In this document: positions 1-7,948 of the stretch, in pieces
Layout: every line of letters begins with the position of its first letter
How positions within the stretch are numbered: position 1 is the stretch's first letter
NCBI GenBank assembly: GCA_964504595.1
Contig: CAZDEE010000013.1
Span: 1 to 41,939 of the forward strand
From: CAG-826 sp964504595
Lineage (GTDB): Bacteria > Bacillota_I > Bacilli_A > RFN20 > CAG-826
Reading direction: 5' to 3'
DNA length: 41,939 nucleotides
The notes under the pieces: model-generated
The model's input: only the letters and a program-made list of their open reading frames with translations
What the model was told of the DNA's origin: nothing
Databases searched by the model: none
Made by a program: the position numbers and the translations under genes

Positions 1-322
<322 letters not shown>

Positions 323-384
323 TTTTGTAAATAAAATTATTATTGGGTAATGAACATAAAGAACAAATTGTAATATCTAGTTTT

Positions 385-400
385 GAGAGAACAGTCTCTC
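385..400 (+). other. hairpin in the 23S-5S spacer
   Basis: GAGAGA and TCTCTC pair around the loop ACAG, 9 bases before the 5S gene. It is the only clear hairpin in this 86-base spacer and probably takes part in pre-rRNA folding or processing; no T-run follows close enough to make it a terminator. Confidence 0.5.
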
Positions 401-408
401 TAAAAAAA

Positions 409-514
409 GTCTGGTGGTGATGACGCGGTGGACACACCTGTTCCCATCTCGAACACAGAAGTTAAGCACCGTAGTGGCGAAGGATCTCAAAAAGAGAATA
501 GCAAGCCGCCGGGC
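409..514 (+). rRNA. rrf: 5S ribosomal RNA (short, Mollicutes-like)
   Basis: The 5' end GTCTGGTGG pairs with CCGCCGGGC at 506-514 to form helix I. Between them lies the usual loop region with CCCATCTCGAACACAGAAGT. The gene is about 106 nt, close to the ~107 nt reported for Mycoplasma and shorter than the ~116 nt of Bacillus. A T-run (from 515) follows directly, so the rRNA operon probably ends here. It sits 86 bases behind the 23S. Confidence 0.93.
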
Positions 515-670
515 TTTTTTTTTACTTTTTTGACTTGATATTATTTATATTTTTAATTCTATATTTGACGATAAATTAAAAATTGTTACTTTATTTTTTT
601 GATAAAAATATTCATTTTTTGGCACTTTTTATGGCTTTTTTTGAATGTTGTCTTAGAAAAAATATAAAGT

Positions 671-699
671 TTTACAAACTAAAGTAAATATGATACAAT
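671..699 (+). promoter_or_regulatory. sigma-A-type promoter for yloU-yloV
   Basis: TTTACA (671-676), a 17-base spacer, then TACAAT (694-699) preceded by TGA, an extended -10. The expected start is near 706, about 20 bases before the ribosome binding site GGAGG. The -10 context TATGATACAAT recurs at the plsX promoter. Confidence 0.75.
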
Positions 700-738
700 A
701 AAATACGCGGGATTCCGCAAGTAGATGGAGGAAAAAAC

Positions 739-1086
739 ATGACAATTGATAAAAAGACACCTTATGGTGGAATTAATATATCTATTGATGCAATAAGCGC
801 TGTTGCTGGTTCTTCGACATCTGAGTGTTATGGCGTTGTTGGTATTTCCTCTAAAAATCTAGAACATAATGAAACTTTATCGAAAGAAAATTATGGTAAA
901 GGTGTCATTGTGCGTAAAGGCAAAGAAGGCTATGAAGTTGATTTATATATTATTGTAGCCTATGGAGTCAAGATAACAGAAGTTATCACTGAAGTTCAAA
1001 AGAAAGTAAAATACGTCTTAGAGAAAACGTTTGATATTAAATTTAGATCAATTAATGTGTATGTACAAAGTATGAAAGTACTTTAG
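739..1086 (+). CDS. yloU: Asp23/Gls24 family protein YloU
   Basis: This 115-residue protein belongs to the Asp23/Gls24 (DUF322) family, small alkaline-shock-type envelope proteins. The N-terminal half carries the family pattern GGINISIDAISAVAG, and the middle holds the VDLYIIVAYGVKI strand. A GGAGG ribosome binding site lies 7 bases before the ATG. It is followed 23 bases later by yloV, the standard yloU-yloV pair of Bacillota, where the two are usually co-transcribed. The molecular role of YloU is not settled; family members affect cell-envelope stress. In B. subtilis rpmB lies beside it; here an rRNA operon does. Confidence 0.93.
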   Translation: MTIDKKTPYGGINISIDAISAVAGSSTSECYGVVGISSKNLEHNETLSKENYGKGVIVRKGKEGYEVDLYIIVAYGVKITEVITEVQKKVKYVLEKTFDIKFRSINVYVQSMKVL

Positions 1087-1109
1087 TACATTTAGGGGGA
1101 TTTTTAATC

Positions 1110-2747
1110 ATGAAAACAATTAATGGACTTGTTCTTAAACAGATGATTATATCTGGTGCGAACAACCTTTATAATCACTATCCAGAGATAGATTCTTTAA
1201 ATGTGTTTCCAGTTCCAGATGGAGATACAGGTACTAATATGAATTTAACTATTTCTTCTGGCGCAAAAGAAGTCGCTAATAGAACTGATATAGATGCATA
1301 TCCAATTGCAAAAGCCTTTTCCAAAGGCCTTTTAATGGGCGCTAGAGGTAATTCTGGGGTTATTTTATCACAAATATTCCGTGGTTTTGCTCAAGGATTA
1401 GAAGGCGTTTCAATTATTAAGGCTACTGATTTAGCTGCTGCATTTATGAAAGGTAAAGAAGTAGCTTACAAAGCAGTTATGAGACCTGTTGAAGGAACTA
1501 TTTTAACTGTTATTAGAGAAGCTGCAGAAGCACTTTTTGAAAAAGTAAATAACAATATGACTATTGAAAAAGCTTTTGATATTCTTTTAAAAGAAGCCTC
1601 TGCTTCCTTATTAAGAACTCCTGAACTTCTTCCAGTTTTAAAAGAAGTTGGCGTTGTTGATTCTGGCGGTGCTGGTTTATTAAAAATTTTAGAAGGATTT
1701 AATAAAGCAATTCATGGTGATGTTGTTGAAAAGAATATGGCCACTGTTTTAGATCCGAAGAAAGTTGAAATGGCGGTCGATGAAGAAATTGGAGAATTCA
1801 CTTATTGTCTTGAATTCGTTTTATCTATTGGTCCTGAAGAAAGTAAAAAAGCATTTAATGAAAAACGCTTTGGTAATATTATTTCTTCTCATGGTGCCTC
1901 CTTTAAAATGAGTTTAGCGAATAATGAAGTTAAAGTTCATGTTCACGTAGCTGCACTAGGGGCTATCTTAACTTATGCTCAACAATATGGCGAATTTATA
2001 CAATTAAAAATTGAGAATCTTGCCCAAAATCATACATGCTTATTAGATTTTAATGATGAAGTCGTTGAAGAAGAAGAGCCTTTAAAAGAATACGCAATTA
2101 TTGCTGTTAGTGTTGGCTCAGGAATAGATCGTTTATTTAAAGAGTTAAACGTTGATTATATCGTTAGTGGAGGACAAACGATGAATCCTTCAACGGAAGA
2201 TTTCGTTGCTGCGATTAATAAAGTCCACGCTAAAAAGATATTTATCTTACCAAACAATTCAAACATTGTTATGGCAGCCGCGCAAGCATGTGATGTTATT
2301 GATGGAGATGTTGAAGCACAAGTTATTCCATCAAAATCAATTCCTCAAGGATTGGTTGCTTGTATGATGTTTAATCCAGATGCCACTTTTAGTGAAAATT
2401 TTAAAGAAATGAAAAAAGCATTAAAAACCATTAAGAGTGGTCAAGTTACATTTGCAATAAAAGATACAGTTATTGATAATGTTGAAATCACAAAAGATCA
2501 TTATATGGGAATTTGTGACAAAGTTATCAAATGTTGTGTTGAAAATAAATTAGATGCCGCATATGAATTGGTGACTACAATGATTGATGATATGTCAAGT
2601 ATTGTAACGATTCTTTATGGAGAAGATGTTTCAAAAGAAGATGCTGAAGAACTTGCAGCAAAAATTGAAAACGAATATGAAGATGTTGAAATCGATCTCC
2701 GTGAAGGTAATCAACCTGTATATTCTTTCATTATTGGCGTAGAATAA
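1110..2747 (+). CDS. yloV: DAK-type kinase YloV, fatty acid kinase ATP-binding subunit-like
   Basis: The 545 residues match YloV/FakA. The N-terminal DhaL-like nucleotide-binding domain (about 1-200) shows the motif FPVPDGDTGTNM, whose aspartates bind Mg-ATP in the family. GARGNSGVILSQIFRGF follows, and VVDSGGAGLLKILEG closes the domain. A middle domain and a C-terminal DegV-fold-like domain make up the rest. In FakA-FakB systems this subunit phosphorylates FakB-bound fatty acids, and the acyl-phosphate feeds PlsX/PlsY. plsX lies about 2 kb downstream, which fits that role; no fakB is in the window. The length is normal and the start has a GGGGGA ribosome binding site. Confidence 0.9.
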   Translation: MKTINGLVLKQMIISGANNLYNHYPEIDSLNVFPVPDGDTGTNMNLTISSGAKEVANRTDIDAYPIAKAFSKGLLMGARGNSGVILSQIFRGFAQGLEGVSIIKATDLAAAFMKGKEVAYKAVMRPVEGTILTVIREAAEALFEKVNNNMTIEKAFDILLKEASASLLRTPELLPVLKEVGVVDSGGAGLLKILEGFNKAIHGDVVEKNMATVLDPKKVEMAVDEEIGEFTYCLEFVLSIGPEESKKAFNEKRFGNIISSHGASFKMSLANNEVKVHVHVAALGAILTYAQQYGEFIQLKIENLAQNHTCLLDFNDEVVEEEEPLKEYAIIAVSVGSGIDRLFKELNVDYIVSGGQTMNPSTEDFVAAINKVHAKKIFILPNNSNIVMAAAQACDVIDGDVEAQVIPSKSIPQGLVACMMFNPDATFSENFKEMKKALKTIKSGQVTFAIKDTVIDNVEITKDHYMGICDKVIKCCVENKLDAAYELVTTMIDDMSSIVTILYGEDVSKEDAEELAAKIENEYEDVEIDLREGNQPVYSFIIGVE

Positions 2748-2750
2748 AAT

Positions 2751-2772
2751 AAAGGGATTTTCCCTTTTTTTA
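2751..2772 (+). terminator. rho-independent terminator after yloV
   Basis: AAAGGGA and TCCCTTT form a 7-bp stem with a three-base loop, followed by a T-run, 4 bases after the yloV stop. The rest of the gap up to recG (about 150 bases) is AT-rich; I see no convincing promoter in it. Confidence 0.8.
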
Positions 2773-2924
2773 TTAGCAAGAATTATATATTTTTTTAATA
2801 TTTTATAAGTAAAAAAATATAAATAAGAAAAAATTAGGAATATTAAAAAATTAAGATAATTAATATATATGAGTTCTTTTTAAAGTAAGACAAATATTTT
2901 TGTTGATAGTAATGGGGTGAAATA

Positions 2925-4922
2925 ATGAAATTAACTAGTTCTAATAAATTTCAAGATGAGCTCGAAAGAATGGGAATAAATACGTTTGAGGATGTTATTA
3001 TGTATTTACCAAGAACTTATATTAACTTAAATCTCAGTCGTGAAACTTCTTTAGAAGATAAAGAAAAAGTTGTTGTTTTAGGTAAAATAGTTTCTACACC
3101 AACAATTATTAAACATGGAAATTTAACAATTGTTCGTTTTGCTTTTATAACAATAAATAATAACTTTTTTAATATTGTCGCGTTTAACCGTCCATATTTG
3201 GTTAATCAGCTTAAATTAGGTAATACATATACAATTATGGGTAATTATGATTTAGCTAAAAATTGTATTAATTTAGTTAAAATAGTAAATGGTGAAGTAC
3301 AAGAAGAAAATAAATTACAACCAGTGTATTCATTACCATCTTCAATTCATAATTATCAAATGATAAAGCTTGTTCAAAAAGCATTTACTAAAATTATAAA
3401 TATCGATGAATATATTCCAACTTCTTTAAAAGAAAAATATCATCTTTTAGATAAAATTGAAGCATATAAATTAGTACATTTTCCATCAGTTAAAAGTGAT
3501 GTTTATAAAGGGTTAAGAACATTAAAATATGAAGAATGTTTGTTATTTACTTTAAAAACACAATGGATTAGAAAACATAATAAAGCTCTTGTTTGTACTC
3601 AAAAAAAGCCAATTTCTTTGACATCAATTAATGAATTTGTGAAAGATTTACCATTTAAATTAACCAAAGATCAATTAAATGCAGTTCGTGAAATCATATT
3701 AGATATGAATAGTCAAACACTAATGTATCGACTTATGCAAGGAGATGTTGGAACAGGAAAAACACTTGTATCTGCGATAGCATTATATGGAAATTATAAT
3801 CGTGGAGATCAAGGGGCTTTGATGGCGCCGACAGACGCTTTAGCAAGACAACATTATCAATATTTTAATAATTTATTTAAGAATACAAATATAAAAGTGG
3901 CTTTACTTGTTGGAGGCTTAACTCAAAAAGAAAAAAATCAAATTAAGCAAGCCTTAAAGAATAATGAAATTGATTTAATAATTGGAACTCATGCATTATT
4001 TAGCGATGATGTAATTTTTAATTCATTAGGTTTGGTAGTTATTGATGAGCAGCATCGTTTTGGAGTAAATCAAAGAGCGATGCTTTCAAATAAGGGTGAA
4101 CGTGCGGATTTGTTATTAATGTCCGCGACACCTATTCCAAGAACTTTAGCATTAACAATATATGGTGATTTAGATATAACAACAATACAGGAGTTTCCGT
4201 TTAATAAGCGAAATGTTACGACAAAAGTTGTTGCACGTGACTCTGAGTTAATTAATTATAAAATTGAAGAAAGTTTATCTGAAAATAGACGCATTTATAT
4301 TATTGCTCCATTAATTGAAGAAAAAGGCGAAGAGGATCATAATTCAGTTTTAACATTGTTTAAAGAATATCAAAATCGATATGCAGGGAAGGTTTCATTA
4401 CTTCATGGTAAAATGTCTTACGAAGAAAAGGAAGCTGCTCTAAAAGCTTTTAAAGAAGGAAAAACACCAATTCTTATTTCTACAACGGTCGTTGAAGTTG
4501 GAATTGATGTTAAAGAAGCTTCTTTGATGATTATCTATTCAGCAAATAGATTTGGACTTGCTTCATTACATCAATTACGTGGTCGAATTGGCCGAGATTC
4601 ATATCCATCAATGTGCTTATTATTAACCGATAATGATGAAGAGGAAGAAATAGAAAAAGTTAAAATCTTAGAGCAATCAGAAGATGGATTCTTTATTGCA
4701 GAAGAGGATCTTAAACGTCGAGGTCCAGGAGAATTAATCGGAGTAAAGCAAAGTGGATTACCTGATTTTAGATATGTTAATTTCATAAGTGATTTTAAAA
4801 TAATTGAAGTTGCAAGAAATGATGCTTCACTCATTTTAGAAGATCGAAAGAATAGCGATTATCAAAAAATATTATTAAAAATGAAACAAGATTTAGAGGA
4901 TGAGGATAGTCCTTTAAACTAA
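2925..4922 (+). CDS. recG: ATP-dependent DNA helicase RecG
   Basis: RecG reverses stalled replication forks and migrates branched DNA. This 665-residue protein has the N-terminal wedge/OB region (about 1-230, with YLPRTYINLN near residue 30). The Walker A motif QGDVGTGKT is near residue 270, and a DEAH-type motif VVIDEQHRFG is near 373. Motif III LLMSATPIPRT and the C-terminal helicase lobe with STTVVEVGIDV and QLRGRIGRD follow. The Walker B is DEQH, usual for RecG. The length is slightly below the ~680 of Bacillus. The ribosome binding site GGGGTGA is 6 bases before the ATG. plsX follows after 62 bases; fapR, which sits between them in B. subtilis, is absent. Confidence 0.97.
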   Translation: MKLTSSNKFQDELERMGINTFEDVIMYLPRTYINLNLSRETSLEDKEKVVVLGKIVSTPTIIKHGNLTIVRFAFITINNNFFNIVAFNRPYLVNQLKLGNTYTIMGNYDLAKNCINLVKIVNGEVQEENKLQPVYSLPSSIHNYQMIKLVQKAFTKIINIDEYIPTSLKEKYHLLDKIEAYKLVHFPSVKSDVYKGLRTLKYEECLLFTLKTQWIRKHNKALVCTQKKPISLTSINEFVKDLPFKLTKDQLNAVREIILDMNSQTLMYRLMQGDVGTGKTLVSAIALYGNYNRGDQGALMAPTDALARQHYQYFNNLFKNTNIKVALLVGGLTQKEKNQIKQALKNNEIDLIIGTHALFSDDVIFNSLGLVVIDEQHRFGVNQRAMLSNKGERADLLLMSATPIPRTLALTIYGDLDITTIQEFPFNKRNVTTKVVARDSELINYKIEESLSENRRIYIIAPLIEEKGEEDHNSVLTLFKEYQNRYAGKVSLLHGKMSYEEKEAALKAFKEGKTPILISTTVVEVGIDVKEASLMIIYSANRFGLASLHQLRGRIGRDSYPSMCLLLTDNDEEEEIEKVKILEQSEDGFFIAEEDLKRRGPGELIGVKQSGLPDFRYVNFISDFKIIEVARNDASLILEDRKNSDYQKILLKMKQDLEDEDSPLN

Positions 4923-4946
4923 AATAGTTAATGAGAAGATAAAAAA

Positions 4947-4959
4947 TGTATGATACAAT
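4947..4959 (+). promoter_or_regulatory. extended -10 promoter of plsX with palindrome
   Basis: TATGATACAAT repeats the -10 context of the yloU promoter; no good -35 is visible 17 bases upstream. The -10 lies inside the palindrome TGTATGATACA (4947-4957). The expected start is about 4966, and the GAGGTGA ribosome binding site begins about 5 bases later. Confidence 0.5.
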
Positions 4960-4984
4960 TATTAAGTAATGAGGTGAAAATTAA

Positions 4985-5974
4985 ATGAAAACAATTGTTG
5001 TAGATATGATGGGATGTGATTTAGGAACTAAAGCAACTGTCCCAGGAGTAATAAATTTTTTAAAGAAGCATAATGATGTGAATATTATTGCGGTTGGAAG
5101 AAAAGAAGAATTAACAGAATTAGAAGGATTATGTGAAATAATTGACACTCCAGATGTTGTTCCAATGGATGCAGGAGCATTTGAAGTTATGAGAATGCGC
5201 AAATCATCAATGATTGTAGCGATAAATACAATGATTGAAAGAAATGCAGAAGCGATAGTATCAGCTGGTTCAACTGGAGGATTCTTAACTTCCGCAACTA
5301 TTAAATTAAAACTTATTGAAGGTGTTGAAAGAGCGGCATTAGTGTCTCCTTTTCCAACACGTATTAAAGGAAAAAAAGTTACTATTTTAGATATAGGTGC
5401 AAATAATGAGAATACGCCAAAACAACTTGCACAATTTGCAGTTTTAGGTTCAGTTTATACTAAAAAGTTATTTGGAGTCGATAATCCAAAAGTATATTTA
5501 TTAAGTAATGGCGTTGAAGAAGAAAAAGGAGCACCAGAGGTTAAAGCCGCCCATCAATTATTAAAAGAGAGTAATTTTCCAGGTTTTATGGGAAATATTG
5601 AAGCTCGCGAAGCTCTTGATGGCAATGCAGATGTTATTGTGACTGGCGGATTTGCCGGTAATGTATTTTTAAAAGGTGTTGAAGGCGTTGCCTCAATGAT
5701 GTCTTCAATGGTCAAATCGGCATTTAAACGTAATTTCTTATCCAAGATAGGATATTTATTTGTTAGAAAAGGTATTAAAGAAATGAAAGAATGCATGGAT
5801 TATAAATCGGTTGGAGGAGCAATGCTTTTAGGTGTTAATGGCGTTGTAGTCAAAGGACATGGTTCAAGCGATGCTTATAGTTTTGGTTGCACTCTTGATT
5901 TAGCTTATCGAATGGCGGAAGCAGAAATTGTTAAGAATATGAAAGAGGGCTTAAAAGAATATGAAGGAAATTAA
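4985..5974 (+). CDS. plsX: phosphate acyltransferase PlsX
   Basis: PlsX makes acyl-phosphate from acyl-ACP for PlsY, the first step of phospholipid synthesis, as a peripheral membrane enzyme. The 329 residues contain the family N-terminus VVDMMGCDLGTKATVPGV (most members read MGGD where this has MGCD). VSAGSTGGFLTSA follows, then ILDIGANNENTPKQLAQFA and VIVTGGFAGNVFLKG. The length is typical. GAGGTGA lies upstream of the ATG. The 3' end overlaps rnc by 14 bases, so the two are translationally coupled. FabD, FabG and acyl carrier protein genes, found between plsX and rnc in Bacillus, are missing here. Confidence 0.96.
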   Translation: MKTIVVDMMGCDLGTKATVPGVINFLKKHNDVNIIAVGRKEELTELEGLCEIIDTPDVVPMDAGAFEVMRMRKSSMIVAINTMIERNAEAIVSAGSTGGFLTSATIKLKLIEGVERAALVSPFPTRIKGKKVTILDIGANNENTPKQLAQFAVLGSVYTKKLFGVDNPKVYLLSNGVEEEKGAPEVKAAHQLLKESNFPGFMGNIEAREALDGNADVIVTGGFAGNVFLKGVEGVASMMSSMVKSAFKRNFLSKIGYLFVRKGIKEMKECMDYKSVGGAMLLGVNGVVVKGHGSSDAYSFGCTLDLAYRMAEAEIVKNMKEGLKEYEGN

Positions 5975-6644
5975 TTCCTTATTAAAAGAGCTTAAAATAG
6001 ATGTACATGATATTTCTCTTTATGAAGTTGCTTTTACACATCCTTCTTATAATGGAGAAGTCAAGACCACTCATCATGATTATGAGCGATTAGAGTTTGT
6101 TGGTGATGGAATTGTTAATTTCATTGTCGCGGAATTAATATATCATAATTACCCTTTAAAGCAAGAAGGTATGATGTCGAAAATGAGAGCGAGATTAGTG
6201 TGTACTGAATCGTTATCTAGACATGCAAAAAATTTAAAGCTAGGTGATTATGTTTTAGTTGGTTCTGGCCTTAAATTAGGGGATAATAATTCTTCTAATA
6301 AAATATTAGAAAATGTATTTGAGGCTTTTATGGGAGCCTTATATTTGGATCAAGGTTTTATGAAAGTTAAAGAATTCTTATCAAAAATTTTTATTAATGA
6401 AATTATTAATTTTGATGAGGATTTAATTACTGATTATAAAACAAGTCTTCAAGAGGAAATGCAAACAGATCGACGTGGAACAGTTCAATATCGAGTTGTA
6501 GAAACGCATGGACCAGCACACGCTCCAGTTTTTGTTGTGGAAGTATATTACAATAATATTTGTTTAGGTAAAGGAACAGGAAATTCTAAAAAAGAAGCGG
6601 AGCAAAAAGCCGCGAAAGATGCTCTTACTAAAAAGGCGGTGTAA
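5961..6644 (+). CDS. rnc: ribonuclease III
   Basis: RNase III cuts double-stranded RNA in rRNA and mRNA maturation. The 227 residues hold the endonuclease domain (1-150) with signature YERLEFVGDGIV at 41-52, giving acidic residues E42, E45 and D49. The second catalytic segment is ILENVFEAFMGALYLD at about 115-130, and a C-terminal dsRNA-binding domain (about 155-225) ends in GNSKKEAEQKAAKDAL. Oddity: at the place of the conserved metal-ligand aspartate (E. coli D114) the residue is N118, codon AAT at 6312-6314; E121 (E. coli E117) is kept. The start lies inside plsX. smc, which usually follows, is absent; ftsY comes next after 3 bases. Confidence 0.95.
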   Translation: MKEINSLLKELKIDVHDISLYEVAFTHPSYNGEVKTTHHDYERLEFVGDGIVNFIVAELIYHNYPLKQEGMMSKMRARLVCTESLSRHAKNLKLGDYVLVGSGLKLGDNNSSNKILENVFEAFMGALYLDQGFMKVKEFLSKIFINEIINFDEDLITDYKTSLQEEMQTDRRGTVQYRVVETHGPAHAPVFVVEVYYNNICLGKGTGNSKKEAEQKAAKDALTKKAV

Positions 6645-6647
6645 AAA

Positions 6648-7628
6648 ATGGGATTGTTTACTTTTTTAAAGGAAAAAGTTTTAGGTAAATCAAATAAGCA
6701 AAAAGATAAATATGTTGCTGGAATGAAAAAATCACGCCGTAATTTTGCTGATCGATTAAAGGAATTAACGACGAGATATGTATCGGTAAATGAAGAGTAT
6801 TTTGATGAATTAGAGCAAATATTAATTGAGGCCGATGTTGGTGTTAATTTAGCTTTAGATATTATTGATGCAACTAAGAAGGAATCAAGACTAAAAGAAG
6901 TTACTGATCCAAAGGCTATTAATGAATTATTAGTTGATAAAATGTTTATATCTTATGCAAAACAAGGTAGTAATATTGTTAATGAAATTGCCTTTGAAAA
7001 AGAAGGAGTAACAGTATTATTAGTTGTTGGCGTTAATGGTGTAGGTAAAACAACAACAATTGCTAAGTTAGCTAAACGATATTTAGATCAAAATAAAAAA
7101 GTTATGTTAGCAGCTGCAGATACATTTAGAGCGGGAGCGGTTGAACAATTAAAAGTTTGGGGAGAACGCTTAGGTGTTGAAGTTGTAACTGGAAGAGAAA
7201 ATGGAGATCCGGCTTCAGTAGCGTATGAAGGTGTAAAACGAGCAAAACAAGCAAATGTTGATTTGTTAATTGTTGATACAGCTGGTCGTTTACAAAATAA
7301 AGCAAATTTAATGGCGGAACTTTCAAAAATTCGGCGTGTTATACAAAAAGAGTTGCCATCAGCGCCTCATGAAGTGTTTTTAATTATTGATGCCACAACT
7401 GGACAAAATGGTGTTATCCAAGCTAAAGCCTTTGCGGATGTAACTGGATTAACAGGTGTTGTTATTACTAAAATGGATGGAACATCTAAAGGCGGTATTA
7501 TTTTAGCTATTAGAGATGAAATAGGAGTTCCGGTTCGCTTTATAGGCTTAGGGGAAGCTATGGATGATTTAGAAGAGTTTGATTTAGATCAATATCTTTA
7601 TGGCCTTTGTCTAGGGGGCGAAGAGTAA
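6648..7628 (+). CDS. ftsY: signal recognition particle receptor FtsY
   Basis: FtsY is the membrane-side GTPase that docks the SRP-ribosome complex at the translocon. The 326 residues have a short basic N-terminal tail (about 1-35) without the long acidic A domain of E. coli, then the NG domain. The G1 motif GVNGVGKTTTIAKLA is near residue 128, DTFRAGAVEQL at about 160, the G3 motif DTAGRLQNK near 210 and the G4 motif TKMDGTSKGG near 280. It lies in the rnc-ftsY-ylxM-ffh order. Its TAA stop shares a base with the ylxM ATG. Confidence 0.97.
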   Translation: MGLFTFLKEKVLGKSNKQKDKYVAGMKKSRRNFADRLKELTTRYVSVNEEYFDELEQILIEADVGVNLALDIIDATKKESRLKEVTDPKAINELLVDKMFISYAKQGSNIVNEIAFEKEGVTVLLVVGVNGVGKTTTIAKLAKRYLDQNKKVMLAAADTFRAGAVEQLKVWGERLGVEVVTGRENGDPASVAYEGVKRAKQANVDLLIVDTAGRLQNKANLMAELSKIRRVIQKELPSAPHEVFLIIDATTGQNGVIQAKAFADVTGLTGVVITKMDGTSKGGIILAIRDEIGVPVRFIGLGEAMDDLEEFDLDQYLYGLCLGGEE

Positions 7629-7948
7629 TGGATGATTTATTTAAACTAGAGTATATCAATAATTTATTAAGTATTTATGGTGAATTATTGACGGAATCAC
7701 AAAAAAATATGATGGAAGATTATTATGTTTACAATTTATCATTTGTTGAAATTAGTGAGAATAATAATGTTTCAAGATCTGCAGTTAGTGATTGTTTAAA
7801 GAAGAGTTTACAAAAACTTGAGCACTATGAATCAATACTTCATTTATATGAAAAAAAATTAAATTTATTATCTTTAATTAAAAATGAGGATATAACAAAA
7901 GAACGGTTAATTGAAACTTTGGAAAGGATGTTGAACGATGGCATTTGA
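7628..7948 (+). CDS. ylxM: SRP-associated helix-turn-helix protein YlxM
   Basis: This 106-residue protein is of the YlxM/p13 family, a sigma-70 region 4-like helix-turn-helix protein. In Streptococcus and other Bacillota it binds SRP and modulates its GTPase cycle. The segment MMEDYYVYNLSFVEISENN and the following RSAVSDCLKKSLQKLE form the helix-turn-helix. A TTG start 21 bases upstream is also in frame, but the ATG at 7628 has the ribosome binding site GGGGGCGAAGAG at the right distance and gives the family N-terminus. It overlaps ffh by 11 bases, so Ffh, FtsY and YlxM are made together. Confidence 0.92.
   Translation: MDDLFKLEYINNLLSIYGELLTESQKNMMEDYYVYNLSFVEISENNNVSRSAVSDCLKKSLQKLEHYESILHLYEKKLNLLSLIKNEDITKERLIETLERMLNDGI

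Noticed and set aside
4571..4834. 87-codon minus-strand frame inside recG
   Set aside because: It lies wholly inside the recG coding region, has no ribosome binding site and resembles no protein.
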